Shown: positions 6,637-15,858, counted from the stretch's first letter. The stretch: DNA of 64,000 nt from RUG14871 sp045539425 (GCA_045539425.1 JAZQFH010000008.1:110615-174614), one strand, 5' to 3'. Notes: generated from the letters alone by a model not told the origin. Program-made: numbers and translations.

Positions 6637-7466
6637 TGTTAGACGATCTGCTGCACATTTTCTATCCCCGCTCCTATACGCTGGGGAATGGAAAAGTCGT
6701 CAAGGAGAAGTTCAACTGGACTCCTTATATCACGATTTTAGTGATCATTGTCTCTGTCTTTTTCGCAAAGTTCTGCAAACTGAATCTGAACAAATTCATC
6801 ACCAGATTCCATTACTTCTTCGACATGATCAAGTCAATGGTACCCCCGAACTGGGGATTCTGGGAACAGATCAAGAAGCCGATGATCGACACGCTGGTCA
6901 TGTCTTTGCTGGGAACGGCATACGGCTGCGCGCTGGCACTGCCGATGAGCTTCTATCTGTCGAATAACTTCAAGCTGAATAAAACCTACATGGCAGCCCA
7001 CCGCGGCGTTCTGAGTGTCTTCCGTACGCTGCCGACGCTGATTTACGCAAGCTTACTGTCCATCGTGATCGGAACCGGTACGCTTGCCGGTACCATTTCC
7101 ATCGCCATCTTCTCCTACACCATTGCCGTTAAGATGATGTATGAGCAGATCGAGACGATCGATATGGGTCCTTATGAAGCGCTGGAATCCACGGGTGCCA
7201 CAAGAATCAAATGCATGATTAAAGCTGCCTATCCGCAGGTGCGGGGCTTCTTCTGGAGCACGGTTCTCTACTGCTTTGAAACCAACGTCCGTTCCGCAGC
7301 CATTCTGGGCTACGTCGGAGCCGGCGGTATCGGCGTGCAGATGAATACGCAGCTGTCCTTTAGAAACTATGCCAATGCCGGTATGTTATTGCTGGTACTT
7401 GTGATCACGGTCGTCATTATTGAGACGATATCGCGTGAGATGAGAAAGAAGCTGGTGCAGGGATGA
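6636..7466 (+). CDS. phnE: Phosphonate-type ABC importer permease 1
   Basis: A 276-residue inner-membrane permease with about six hydrophobic segments and the binding-protein-dependent EAA loop (YEALESTGATRIKCMIKAAYPQ, split here as YEALESTGATRIK then CMIKAAYPQ), which docks on the ATPase. The C-terminal half has the PhnE pattern FETNVRSAAILGYVGAGGIG. It starts in the stop codon of the ATPase gene and overlaps the next permease by four bases (ATGA), so translation of the whole set is coupled. Two non-identical PhnE subunits probably form a heterodimeric channel. Confidence 0.88.
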   Translation: MLDDLLHIFYPRSYTLGNGKVVKEKFNWTPYITILVIIVSVFFAKFCKLNLNKFITRFHYFFDMIKSMVPPNWGFWEQIKKPMIDTLVMSLLGTAYGCALALPMSFYLSNNFKLNKTYMAAHRGVLSVFRTLPTLIYASLLSIVIGTGTLAGTISIAIFSYTIAVKMMYEQIETIDMGPYEALESTGATRIKCMIKAAYPQVRGFFWSTVLYCFETNVRSAAILGYVGAGGIGVQMNTQLSFRNYANAGMLLLVLVITVVIIETISREMRKKLVQG

Positions 7467-8284
7467 GTAACATGAATATTACGGTAGAAAAACAGTATGA
7501 GAACTACCCGAAGCTCTGGCCGAAGTTTGTGATTGAACTTTTGGCACTGCTCTTTATCATCTATCTCACCAGGGAAACGGTTCAGTATTCCGGTGTGAAT
7601 GAAAAGGGTGCCGCCATTGCGAAGGTTGCCTTACTGGGATTACTGAAACCGAGCTGGAAGCTCATTACGGATACCAGCACGGTCGGTTTAGGTTATATGT
7701 TGCTGGAAACGCTGGCCATTGCCTTTTTGGGCACGGTCATCGGCGTTGTGCTGGCGCTTCCGCTGGCCTTCCTGTCCAGCCGCAACATCGCCCCGAAATG
7801 GCTGAATTACGTCTGTCTGACCTTTATTTCCATCCTCAGAGCATTCCCGTCCTTCATGTATGCCATCATGTTTGTCAAGGTGGTCGGAACGGGTGCATTC
7901 GCCGGGGTGCTGACGATGTCCATCGGTTCGGTCGGTATGTTATCGAAGCTTCTGATCGAAGCCATTGAAGACATGAACCCGGGAATCATTGAAGCGCTGG
8001 ATGCGGCGGGCTGCTCTCCGTTTGAAAAAGTCCGCTACGGCATTATTCCGCAGCTTTCTTCCAACATTATCTCCACGGTCATCTACCGTCTGGATATCAA
8101 TGTCAAGAATGCGACGGTTCTCGGTATCGTCGGAGCCGGCGGTATCGGTGCCTCTCTGATCCATGCCATTGGGCAGGGGAACTGGCCGAATGTTTCCGCC
8201 ATGTTGCTGGGCCTGATCGTCATGGTCCTTCTGATGGAATACTTCTCCACCAGGATCCGTAAAAGACTCGCCACGGGTGAATAG
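7463..8284 (+). CDS. phnE: Phosphonate-type ABC importer permease 2
   Basis: A 273-residue permease, paralogous to the one before it. It shares the EAA loop (IEALDAAGCSPFEKVRYGI) and a near-identical LDINVKNATVLGIVGAGGIG ending, with the same membrane topology. A longer N-terminal segment precedes the transport core. It is the last gene of the importer operon. No C-P lyase, phosphonatase or phosphite dehydrogenase gene is present in the window, so the importer may serve phosphate or phosphite uptake, or the catabolic genes lie elsewhere. Confidence 0.87.
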   Translation: MSNMNITVEKQYENYPKLWPKFVIELLALLFIIYLTRETVQYSGVNEKGAAIAKVALLGLLKPSWKLITDTSTVGLGYMLLETLAIAFLGTVIGVVLALPLAFLSSRNIAPKWLNYVCLTFISILRAFPSFMYAIMFVKVVGTGAFAGVLTMSIGSVGMLSKLLIEAIEDMNPGIIEALDAAGCSPFEKVRYGIIPQLSSNIISTVIYRLDINVKNATVLGIVGAGGIGASLIHAIGQGNWPNVSAMLLGLIVMVLLMEYFSTRIRKRLATGE

Positions 8285-8285
8285 A

Positions 8286-8327
8286 AAAAAAACGAGGAAG
8301 AATTCACATGATTCTTCCTTTTATTTT
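8286..8327. terminator. Bidirectional terminator between phnE and rqcH
   Basis: AGGAAGAAT (8295-8303) pairs with ATTCTTCCT (8311-8319). A-rich sequence precedes it and T-rich sequence follows, so it can stop both converging transcripts. Confidence 0.8.
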
Positions 8328-9958
8328 TCGAGATATTTCTGAATCAGCGCAAGATCAATATCGATGTAGATAGTCTTATAGGAGGACATGGTGACTAAGG
8401 AGCCCTTGGCCTCCGGAATCTTTTTCAGATTCTTGATCTGCGTGTAGGCGATGGGGATGCTGGAAGAGTTGCGCGCCTCTGAATAGTAGGCTGCCAGCAT
8501 GGCGCACAGGCGGATCTTCGCTTCATCCAGTGCATCGGTATGGATGACGGTGTGCGAACCGTGGAAATCCTGTGCATGGAACCAGGTGTCTTCCTTGCGT
8601 CCTTTCTTAAAGGTCACATATTCATTCTGCCGGTTGTTTTTGCCGACATAGATCGTTGTGGTTTCATCGTACGAGATCGTCAGATAATGGAGCGGCGGAT
8701 CCTTTCTGCGGCGGTTGCGTCCCTTGTCTTTCAGATAGCCGTGATCGATCATTTCCTGCCGGATCTCCTGAATGTCATTGAAATCCATCAGGGACAGCTG
8801 TTCATTGAGCCCTTTGAAATAGGTGATCTCGCGCTCGCAGATCTCAATCTGTTCCTGAATGTGGATCTGACCGCTTTTGCCTTTATTGTACTTCTGGAAG
8901 CACTTCTTCCCGTTTCCTCTGGCGTCATAGCGGACATCCAGCGGAATCGTGATCTCTCCCTCTCCGTCAAAGCGGGGCAGGGTGACGGACGGGCTGCCTT
9001 TTTCCACCATGTGCTGATAGGCGAAAAGGTAGTCACCGTATTCGCGCCATTTATCGCAATCCAGCGCTTCCAATAGCGAAGCTTCCAGCTTCAGTTTCTT
9101 CTGCTCATTTTTCTTCAGCTCACGCCGTACGATCTTAAAGAGGTCACCGGTCTGCTGCTTGATGCGGTCTTTCTCTTCCTGGAAGAAGTAAAGCTGATCC
9201 AGTCCTTCAAAGATCCCGTAAACGGAAGGCTCGACTCTGAGGTGCTTTAAGGGAATGACGTGATAGAGCAGGGTGTTTTTGGCATTGCTCAGATAGAGTG
9301 AATGGCTGTTTTGAATTTCCTGCATGATTTCCTGGAAGTTTTCCCCGTTCTGCAAGCGGAAGGTCACTTCCTTCGCAAGCAATGGTGAGAAGCCTTCAAA
9401 TTGATCCGTTAAAGGACGGTCCAGATCCGCTTCCGTTGCGTGGAAGGGGTCCAGCTTGTTCTGCTTGTCGGGATAGGTGAAGGCGGCACCCGGATGAATG
9501 GTCCGCCTCTGGTTTTCAAAGGGCGGAATCCGCTTCAGGGCATCCATGATCTTCCCGTTCTCATCAACAAGGATGGTATTGGCGTACTTTCCCATAAGTT
9601 CCACAAAGAGGTAGTGAACATTCTTTTCCCCGATCTCGTTATGCCCGTGAATTTCAAAGCGGAGATAACGGTCGTAGTCTTCCTGTTCGATCTTTGTGAT
9701 GAGTCCGTTTTCCAGGTATTTTCTTAAAAGCATGACGAAATTACTGGGAACCTGCGGAATCGGATAGCGGTGTTCCGTCAGTTTGATGTGGTTGAACTGG
9801 GAATGATTCGAGATGAAAAGCTGATGTCTTCCCTGCGTGCTCTTCAACTGAAAAAGCAGCTCGCTGTCGGAGACGTTGTTGATTTTCACGATTCTGAGCG
9901 GTAATAAAGCGTTCAGTTCCGTATTGATCTTGCTTAAAATAATTCCATCCAATGCCAT
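8321..9958 (-). CDS. rqcH: Ribosome quality control factor RqcH (NFACT family)
   Basis: A 545-residue NEMF/NFACT protein, often misnamed fibronectin-binding protein. The N-terminal NFACT-N domain begins MALDGIILSKINTEL and includes LMGKYANTILVDENGKI. A central coiled coil (about 250-400) follows, and a C-terminal NFACT-R (DUF814) domain shows DTWFHAQDFHGSHTVI. In Bacillus, RqcH binds stalled 50S subunits and, with tRNA-Ala, adds C-terminal alanine tails that mark nascent chains for degradation. The ATG at 9958 follows an extended -10 TGCTATAAT whose last base is six nucleotides away; there is no Shine-Dalgarno, so the mRNA is probably leaderless. Confidence 0.92.
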   Translation of the reverse strand: MALDGIILSKINTELNALLPLRIVKINNVSDSELLFQLKSTQGRHQLFISNHSQFNHIKLTEHRYPIPQVPSNFVMLLRKYLENGLITKIEQEDYDRYLRFEIHGHNEIGEKNVHYLFVELMGKYANTILVDENGKIMDALKRIPPFENQRRTIHPGAAFTYPDKQNKLDPFHATEADLDRPLTDQFEGFSPLLAKEVTFRLQNGENFQEIMQEIQNSHSLYLSNAKNTLLYHVIPLKHLRVEPSVYGIFEGLDQLYFFQEEKDRIKQQTGDLFKIVRRELKKNEQKKLKLEASLLEALDCDKWREYGDYLFAYQHMVEKGSPSVTLPRFDGEGEITIPLDVRYDARGNGKKCFQKYNKGKSGQIHIQEQIEICEREITYFKGLNEQLSLMDFNDIQEIRQEMIDHGYLKDKGRNRRRKDPPLHYLTISYDETTTIYVGKNNRQNEYVTFKKGRKEDTWFHAQDFHGSHTVIHTDALDEAKIRLCAMLAAYYSEARNSSSIPIAYTQIKNLKKIPEAKGSLVTMSSYKTIYIDIDLALIQKYLEK

Positions 9959-9964
9959 GAAGTA

Positions 9965-9972
9965 ATTATAGC
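9965..9972 (-). promoter_or_regulatory. Extended -10 promoter, leaderless type, rqcH
   Basis: Minus-strand TATAAT at 9965-9970, six bases before the ATG at 9958. A possible -35 ATGACA lies at 9990-9995, with a long spacer. Confidence 0.6.
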
Positions 9973-10027
9973 ATTGACTTCTCCGTAAGTGTCATTTATT
10001 ATAACTAAAAAGCAGAGGTTCAATGGT

Positions 10028-10600
10028 ATGAAAAAAGGACTGTTAATTGTAGTAAGCGGACCAAGCGGAGTCGGGAAAAGCACGGTAAGGGAAGAGTACA
10101 TGAAGGATGAATCCCTGAAGCTTTCCTATTCCATTTCCATGACGACACGCAAGCCGAGAGTCGGGGAAACGGACGGCGTGGATTACTTTTTCGTGACGAA
10201 AAAACGCTTTAGGGAAGCCGTGAAAAACGGAGAACTTTTGGAGCACGCGACATTTGTCAACAATATGTACGGAACACCGAAAGCCTACGTGGAAAAACTC
10301 AGGGAAGAGGGCAGAAATGTCATTCTGGAGATCGAAATCGACGGTGCCATGCAGGTCATGGAAAAATGTCCGGACTGCTTGAGCATCTTTATCATACCGC
10401 CTTCCATGGAAGCTCTGGAAGCACGCATCCGCGGCAGAAAGAGCGAAGCCGAGGAAGTGATTCAGGAACGGCTGGAAAAAGCCCGCAAGGAAATGACCTT
10501 TGTCTCCCGCTACAAGCATACGGTCGTCAATCATGACATCAAGCAGGCAGCGAAAGAAATCGGCGACATCATCCATCAGGCGATGGAAGAAAATCAGTAA
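10028..10600 (+). CDS. gmk: Guanylate kinase
   Basis: A 190-residue P-loop kinase that converts GMP to GDP with ATP. Seen are the P-loop GPSGVGKST (11-19), the GMP-binding SISMTTRKPRVGE segment with YFFVTKKRF, and LEIEIDGAMQV. The ATG at 10028 is chosen over a GTG at 9989 because AGAGG at 10014-10018 sits at the right distance and the protein then starts at the usual place, nine residues before the P-loop. The usual firmicute order continues with rpoZ and coaBC; here a terminator follows and then priA. Confidence 0.93.
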   Translation: MKKGLLIVVSGPSGVGKSTVREEYMKDESLKLSYSISMTTRKPRVGETDGVDYFFVTKKRFREAVKNGELLEHATFVNNMYGTPKAYVEKLREEGRNVILEIEIDGAMQVMEKCPDCLSIFIIPPSMEALEARIRGRKSEAEEVIQERLEKARKEMTFVSRYKHTVVNHDIKQAAKEIGDIIHQAMEENQ

Positions 10601-10609
10601 AACAGATCA

Positions 10610-10638
10610 GGCACTCACTGACGCGGAGTGCCTTTCTT
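10610..10638 (+). terminator. Intrinsic terminator after gmk
   Basis: GGCACTC (10610-10616) with GAGTGCC (10626-10632), then TTTCTT. Confidence 0.75.
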
Positions 10639-10647
10639 ATGGTTTCT

Positions 10648-10656
10648 TGTTATAAT
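10648..10656 (+). promoter_or_regulatory. Extended -10 promoter, leaderless type, priA
   Basis: TGT then TATAAT (10651-10656), seven bases before the ATG at 10664. No Shine-Dalgarno. It likely drives the long priA-rsmB-rlmN-stp-prkC-rsgA-rpe run. Confidence 0.65.
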
Positions 10657-10663
10657 ATGAATA

Positions 10664-12835
10664 ATGAAAGTTGCCGAAGTCTACATTGAACATCCGGTCA
10701 TGGCCATTGACCGCACCTATTCCTACCGCTATCCAGAAGGGATGCAGCTTTCGCGCGGCGTCAGGGTCAAAGTACCGTTCGGCTATCAGTCATTAGTCGG
10801 CTTTGTGGACAATGTGACGGAGATTGACGAAAAGGATATGGATTACGAGCTTCGTGAGATCACGGAAGTGCTGGATCCGTCTCCCTTATTAAATGAAGAG
10901 ATGTATGCGCTGGGCAAATGGATGGCATATCATACCATTTCTCCGACCATTGCCTGCTTCCAGGCGATGCTGCCAAGCAAGATCCGCCCCAAGAGCAATC
11001 GCAAACCGATCAAACAGGTGGAATACGTCCGCTTTTTAGCGGAGCCGGAAGAATTCAACACGAGACAGAAGAAACAGGCGGAAGCTCTCGCCTATTTAAA
11101 GGAAAAACAGGAAGCCGTGCGCAGCGAATGGCGTGCCTTATTCGGTATTTCCGCAACGCGTGCTCTGGAAGAAAAAGGTTACGTGGAAGTCTTTGAAAAA
11201 GAAGCGCTTTATCAGCCGCAGGAAAAGAAGACGGTCCCGTTTTTCACGCTGACCCCATCGCAGCAGCAGGCATTTGATGAGCTTTTAAATTCCGAGAAGG
11301 ATGTCATCCTTCTGCACGGAGCTACAGGCAGCGGGAAGACGGAAATCTATCTGCAGATGGCGGACCGGATCATCAAAGAGGGGAAACAGGCTCTGATCCT
11401 GGTGCCCGAGATCGGTCTGACCCCGCAGATGGTGAAGCGCGTGGAAGAGAGGTTCGGAGATAACGTGGCGATCTATCATTCCAAGCTGAATGATCAGGAG
11501 CGCTACGAGCAGTTTCTGCGTGTGAAAAATCATGAGGTGAGCGTTGTGGTCGGAACGCGCTCCGCGGTATTCATGCCGCTGGATTCCATCGGATTGATCG
11601 TCATGGACGAGGAACACGACCACTCCTACAAGCAGATGAATAAGCCGTATTATCACTGCCGGGATATCGCCATTGAGCGCGGGAAGTATCATCACTGCAA
11701 GGTGATCCTCGGCTCAGCGACGCCGTCATTGGAAAGCTACGCCAGAGCGAAGAAAGGCGTGTACGGGCTTGTGACGCTTTCAGAGCGCGTGAACCATCAG
11801 CCGCTTCCGAAAGTGGTTGTGGTGGACGTGAACCGTCAGCTGCGCTTAAAAGACTCGCATATCATCACAAAACCGCTCAAAGATGCCATTCATGACCGCT
11901 TACAAAAAAATGAACAGGTCATCATTTTACTGAACAGAAGAGGGTATAACCCGATTGTGAAGTGCCGGAAGTGTAATACGGTCGTTACCTGCCCGGACTG
12001 CGATCTGGCGATGAACTATCACAAGGATTTAAATAAACTGGTCTGCCATACCTGCGGAAAGATCATGGATATGCCGAAAGTATGCCCGAAATGCGGCTCT
12101 TCGGAGTTTACCCGCAGCGGATACGGGACGCAGAAGCTGGAGGAAGAGCTGAACCGGCTGTTCCCGAGTGCCCGTATTCTGCGTATGGATACCGATACGG
12201 TGGGGAAAAAGAGAGCCCATGAGGAGTTCTTTACCCGCTTCGGCAACCATGAAGCGGACATATTAATCGGGACGCAGATGATTGCCAAGGGGCTGGATTA
12301 TCCGCTTGTGACCTTAGTTGGCATTCTGAACTCGGATGCACTTTTGGCCCGCAGCGATTTCCGCTCTACGGAGACAACATTTGACCTGATCGTACAGGCG
12401 AGCGGCAGAAGCGGCCGCGGAGCTTCCTCTGGCGAAGTTTTTGTACAGGCTTTTGACCCGAATCACTATGCAATCCGCTATGCCGCAAGGCATGATTACC
12501 TGCATTTCTTTGCGGAAGAGATGAACTACCGCCATCTGGCAAAGTATCCGCCGTACACCTATCTGATCAGTGTGGTCTTCTCTCATAAGGATTTAGGGAA
12601 GTATGAGTCTTCCATTTTGGAGATGTGCTCTTCCTTAAAGGAGAACCCGAAGCTTAAGGTTCTGGGTCCTTCGGATCTTCTCAGAACATTTGATAAGGAG
12701 CGCAAGCGGATCATTATTAAAGGAGTCGATCCGGATGCAATGATTGAAAGCGTCCGGAAGGAATATTACGCGTTTATGGAAAAACACGCGGAAGTGGGGG
12801 TCACGATCGATGTGAACCCGTTGAATTTGGAATGA
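10664..12835 (+). CDS. priA: Primosomal protein N' (replication restart helicase PriA)
   Basis: A 723-residue superfamily 2 helicase that reloads the replisome at stalled forks. The N-terminal DNA 3'-end-binding domain comes first, then Walker A GATGSGKT near residue 219 and the DEEH box near 314. Four CxxC pairs between about 434 and 480 (CRKC, CPDC, CHTC, CPKC) form the two-zinc insertion, followed by helicase motifs IGTQMIAKGLDYPLV and QASGRSGRG. Length is slightly under the usual 730-800. It is the first gene of a run with overlaps down to rpe; rsmB starts inside its stop (ATGA). Confidence 0.95.
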   Translation: MKVAEVYIEHPVMAIDRTYSYRYPEGMQLSRGVRVKVPFGYQSLVGFVDNVTEIDEKDMDYELREITEVLDPSPLLNEEMYALGKWMAYHTISPTIACFQAMLPSKIRPKSNRKPIKQVEYVRFLAEPEEFNTRQKKQAEALAYLKEKQEAVRSEWRALFGISATRALEEKGYVEVFEKEALYQPQEKKTVPFFTLTPSQQQAFDELLNSEKDVILLHGATGSGKTEIYLQMADRIIKEGKQALILVPEIGLTPQMVKRVEERFGDNVAIYHSKLNDQERYEQFLRVKNHEVSVVVGTRSAVFMPLDSIGLIVMDEEHDHSYKQMNKPYYHCRDIAIERGKYHHCKVILGSATPSLESYARAKKGVYGLVTLSERVNHQPLPKVVVVDVNRQLRLKDSHIITKPLKDAIHDRLQKNEQVIILLNRRGYNPIVKCRKCNTVVTCPDCDLAMNYHKDLNKLVCHTCGKIMDMPKVCPKCGSSEFTRSGYGTQKLEEELNRLFPSARILRMDTDTVGKKRAHEEFFTRFGNHEADILIGTQMIAKGLDYPLVTLVGILNSDALLARSDFRSTETTFDLIVQASGRSGRGASSGEVFVQAFDPNHYAIRYAARHDYLHFFAEEMNYRHLAKYPPYTYLISVVFSHKDLGKYESSILEMCSSLKENPKLKVLGPSDLLRTFDKERKRIIIKGVDPDAMIESVRKEYYAFMEKHAEVGVTIDVNPLNLE

Positions 12836-14079
12836 TGAATTTACGGAACGAAGCAGTGCAGATTCTGCAAGGTATTTATCTGAACGGAAGTTTCTCCAAT
12901 CTGTCCCTCAGATCGCTCGGGAAAAAGTATTCGAGTGAGAATACGGCCTATATTTCCCAGCTGGTCTACGGGACACTGAAGAGAGACCTTTTCGTGCGGG
13001 ATCAGTGGATGCGCTACGTTAAGAAGGCACCGTCAGAGAAGCTGGCAGTACTGTTAGACTGCGCGACGTATGAGCTGTTATTTATGAACAGCCCGCATTA
13101 CGCGGTAATCAATGAAGCCGTGGAAATCGCCAAGCATCCTTCCCATGCCTCGCAGGCATCATTCGTCAATTCCATTCTGCGCAAAGTGAGCGCAAACGGT
13201 TTGCAGGAAGTACAGGCGACAAGTGAAGATGAGCGCCTTTCGCTGACTTACAGCATGCCGCTCTGGATCGTGAAACTCTGGAAGAAGCAGTACGGGGAAG
13301 AGACGATGCTGCAGATTTTGGAAAGCACGCAGCGCAACAGCAGACAGTATCTGCGCGTGAATACGCTGAAAGTCTCTGTGGAAGAGCTTTTGAAACTGGA
13401 TGAGAAGTTTCTTTTCTACAAAGAGGATGCCGTTACCTATGAGGGGAACTACATCCGCTCTAAATGGTTTCAGGAAGGATACATCTTCCCGCAGGACTAT
13501 CACTCCCAGTGTGTCTCAAGACTGACGTCTTATACTGCCGAAGACAGTGTGCTGGACCTCTGTGCGGCACCGGGCTCCAAGACCTTCCATATGAGTGCCC
13601 TGATGCAGAATCAGGGAAGCATCACGGCGGTGGATCTTTACCCGAAGCGGACGGAACTGATTGAAAAAGGGGCCCAAAAAGCAGGATGCACCAATATCCG
13701 GACGCTTTCCTGCGACGGCAGGGAAATCGCGCAATACCTCCCGCAACACTCCTTTGATAAGGTATTTGTCGATGCGCCATGCAGCGGACTTGGCGTTTTG
13801 CGCCACAAGCCGGAGATCAAGCGGAGCGTAACGCCGTCTTCGTTAGACGAGATTCAGAAGATCCAGGCGGAGCTTCTGGATGCGGCAAGTGAGATGGTGA
13901 AAGAGGGCGGGGAGCTGATTTACAGCACCTGCACATTAAATACAAAGGAAAATGAAAAACAGGCAGAAGCCTTTTTAGAACGTCATCCGGAATATATCCT
14001 GGTGAAAAAACAGACACTTTTCCCGTTTGAGGATGAGGCAGACGGCTTCTTTATGGTAAAATTACAGAAGGTACAGTAA
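12832..14079 (+). CDS. rsmB: 16S rRNA m5C967 methyltransferase RsmB
   Basis: A 415-residue enzyme with an N-terminal NusB-like RNA-binding domain (about 1-130; INEAVEIAKHPSHASQASFVNSILRK) and a C-terminal SAM methyltransferase domain. The SAM motif is VLDLCAAPGSKTFHM. The two cysteines of m5C chemistry lie in DAPCSGLGVLR (about residue 317) and STCTLNTKENE (about 366). Start may be the ATG at 12832 or the one at 12835, both overlapping the priA stop; the choice changes only one Met. Bacterial homologues are named Sun or RsmB and act on naked 16S rRNA. Confidence 0.92.
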   Translation: MMNLRNEAVQILQGIYLNGSFSNLSLRSLGKKYSSENTAYISQLVYGTLKRDLFVRDQWMRYVKKAPSEKLAVLLDCATYELLFMNSPHYAVINEAVEIAKHPSHASQASFVNSILRKVSANGLQEVQATSEDERLSLTYSMPLWIVKLWKKQYGEETMLQILESTQRNSRQYLRVNTLKVSVEELLKLDEKFLFYKEDAVTYEGNYIRSKWFQEGYIFPQDYHSQCVSRLTSYTAEDSVLDLCAAPGSKTFHMSALMQNQGSITAVDLYPKRTELIEKGAQKAGCTNIRTLSCDGREIAQYLPQHSFDKVFVDAPCSGLGVLRHKPEIKRSVTPSSLDEIQKIQAELLDAASEMVKEGGELIYSTCTLNTKENEKQAEAFLERHPEYILVKKQTLFPFEDEADGFFMVKLQKVQ

Positions 14080-14089
14080 GGAAAACAGT

Positions 14090-15127
14090 ATGGAGCAGAT
14101 TTACGGATATTCCTATCAGCAGTTAGTGGACTACTGCCTCGCCATCGGGTGGAAGAAATACCAGGCGGAGCAGATTTTCAAGTGGCTTTACCGCAAGCGT
14201 GTCACCTCCTTTGATGAGATGACGGATCTTGCGAAGGACAAGAGGGAATATCTGAAGGAACATTTCGTGCTGAATACGGCAAAACTGAAGGTCCGTCAGG
14301 TTTCTTCCGACGGAACGCGGAAGTATCTTCTGGAGATGCAGGACGGCTCCTATGTGGAGTGCGTTCTGATGTATTTTGACTACGGGAAGACGGTCTGTGT
14401 TTCCTCTCAGGTCGGCTGCAATATGGGCTGCACGTTCTGTGCGAGCGGACTGCTCAAAAAGCAGAGAGATCTGAGCGCCGGGGAGATGGTGGAAGAGATC
14501 CTCTTTGTCCAGAGAGAACTCGACGAAGAAGAGGAGAGAGTCAGCCATATCGTCATCATGGGAACCGGGGAGCCGTTTGACAACTTTGAGAATGTCATCA
14601 ACTTCACGCACATCGTCAATCATGATCTCGGCCTGGCCATCGGAGCCCGCCACATCACGATCTCGACCTGCGGCATCGCTCCGAAGATCCGGGAGTTTGC
14701 CGATCTGGAGTGCCAGAACAATCTGGCCATCTCGCTCCATGCCCCGAACGATGAGCTGCGCAGCCGTCTGATGCCGATCAATAAGGCCTATCCTTTGAAG
14801 GAACTCTTCGGTGCGATCGACTACTATCTCTCTAAGAACAACCGCCGCTTAACGTTTGAATACATTCTACTGGAAGGGGTCAACGATTCGGATGAATGCG
14901 TCAGGGAACTTGCGGATCTGGTTCGCGGCTATAACGCCTACGTCAATCTGATTCCTTACAATAAAGTGGATGAAAAAGGCTACCGCCAGGTGGATTACCG
15001 CAAGGCGCTGAGCTTTTACGATAAATTAATGAAACAGAAAGTACAGTGCACGCTCCGTCAGGAACGCGGGTCCGATATCGATGCGGCCTGCGGTCAGCTG
15101 AGAGCCAAACAGGAGAAGCAGAGATGA
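14090..15127 (+). CDS. rlmN: 23S rRNA/tRNA m2A methyltransferase RlmN
   Basis: A 345-residue radical SAM enzyme that methylates C2 of A2503 in 23S rRNA and A37 of some tRNAs. The cluster motif CNMGCTFC (about residues 110-117) follows SSQVG. GTGEPFDNFENV and ISTCGIAPKIREFAD are family blocks, and the C-terminal cysteine in the ERGSDIDAACGQL segment is the methyl-carrying residue. It starts ten bases after rsmB and overlaps the next gene by four bases. Confidence 0.95.
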   Translation: MEQIYGYSYQQLVDYCLAIGWKKYQAEQIFKWLYRKRVTSFDEMTDLAKDKREYLKEHFVLNTAKLKVRQVSSDGTRKYLLEMQDGSYVECVLMYFDYGKTVCVSSQVGCNMGCTFCASGLLKKQRDLSAGEMVEEILFVQRELDEEEERVSHIVIMGTGEPFDNFENVINFTHIVNHDLGLAIGARHITISTCGIAPKIREFADLECQNNLAISLHAPNDELRSRLMPINKAYPLKELFGAIDYYLSKNNRRLTFEYILLEGVNDSDECVRELADLVRGYNAYVNLIPYNKVDEKGYRQVDYRKALSFYDKLMKQKVQCTLRQERGSDIDAACGQLRAKQEKQR

Positions 15128-15858
15128 GATATTTCCAGAAGAGCGATGTCGGAAAACTGCGGGCGAACAATCAGGACTCCTGCGGAATCTTTATCAATAA
15201 TAACGGCTATGTTTTAGCCGTTGTTTCCGATGGCATCGGCGGCTTAAAAGCCGGTGAGATTGCTTCAAGCATGGCGGTGGAATGCCTGTCCAAACCGTTT
15301 CTGAAAAAGACATTCAAACCGAGTGACAATCTCTATCACTGGCTCAGGGAAGCCATTGAGAATGTCAACCGGCTGATCTTAAAGGAAGGCGCCAGAAATG
15401 AGGAGCACCGCGGCATGGGAGCCACGCTGGTCGGTGTTCTGATTACCAATGAGCGCACCTATGTCTTCAATGTCGGTGACTCGAGATGTTACCTGATCGG
15501 GGATAAGCACATGAACTGCGTGACGCATGACCATACGCTCTTGCAGCGGATGCTGGAAAGCGGTCTGCTTTCCCCGGAAGAAGCCGAAAACAATCCGAAC
15601 CGCCATGTTCTGATCAATGCGCTGGGCATCGATCAGCCTCTGCGGGTGGACATTGAGGCATTCAATAATCTTTATGATATGATCCTGCTCTGCTCTGACG
15701 GCCTGTACGGCTATGTGGCGGAGGAGGAGATCCGCAAGGTGCTTTTGCGCAAGAGCAGCGTGGAGCACAAGGTGGAAAAGCTGATTACGCTGGCGAACAA
15801 TGCCGGTGGATTTGATAATGTGACGGTAATCGTCATTGAAGGCGGTGAGAGCGAATGA
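15124..15858 (+). CDS. stp: PP2C-type Ser/Thr phosphatase (Stp/PrpC)
   Basis: A 244-residue metal-dependent phosphatase. It carries the N-terminal RANNQDS metal-binding motif, SDGIGGLKAGEIAS, FNVGDSRCYLI, LCSDGLYGYV and the terminal DNVTVIVIE aspartate. The family reverses phosphorylation by the PASTA kinase encoded next. An upstream in-frame ATG at 15046 lies inside rlmN and is rejected; the ATG at 15124 overlaps the rlmN stop and has the ribosome site AGGAGAAG. That site with one flanking base, CAGGAGAAG (15110-15118), is perfectly complementary to the C-rich loops of the two candidate sRNAs. Confidence 0.92.
   Translation: MRYFQKSDVGKLRANNQDSCGIFINNNGYVLAVVSDGIGGLKAGEIASSMAVECLSKPFLKKTFKPSDNLYHWLREAIENVNRLILKEGARNEEHRGMGATLVGVLITNERTYVFNVGDSRCYLIGDKHMNCVTHDHTLLQRMLESGLLSPEEAENNPNRHVLINALGIDQPLRVDIEAFNNLYDMILLCSDGLYGYVAEEEIRKVLLRKSSVEHKVEKLITLANNAGGFDNVTVIVIEGGESE

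Noticed and set aside
8540..9076. Long open frame opposite rqcH, and similar antisense frames opposite holA (34882-35913), ytqA and lon
   Set aside because: They lack ribosome sites and domain signatures and lie entirely over well-supported genes. They reflect codon bias of the real gene on the other strand.
10657..10663. ATG inside the priA spacer as alternative start
   Set aside because: It is out of frame with PriA.
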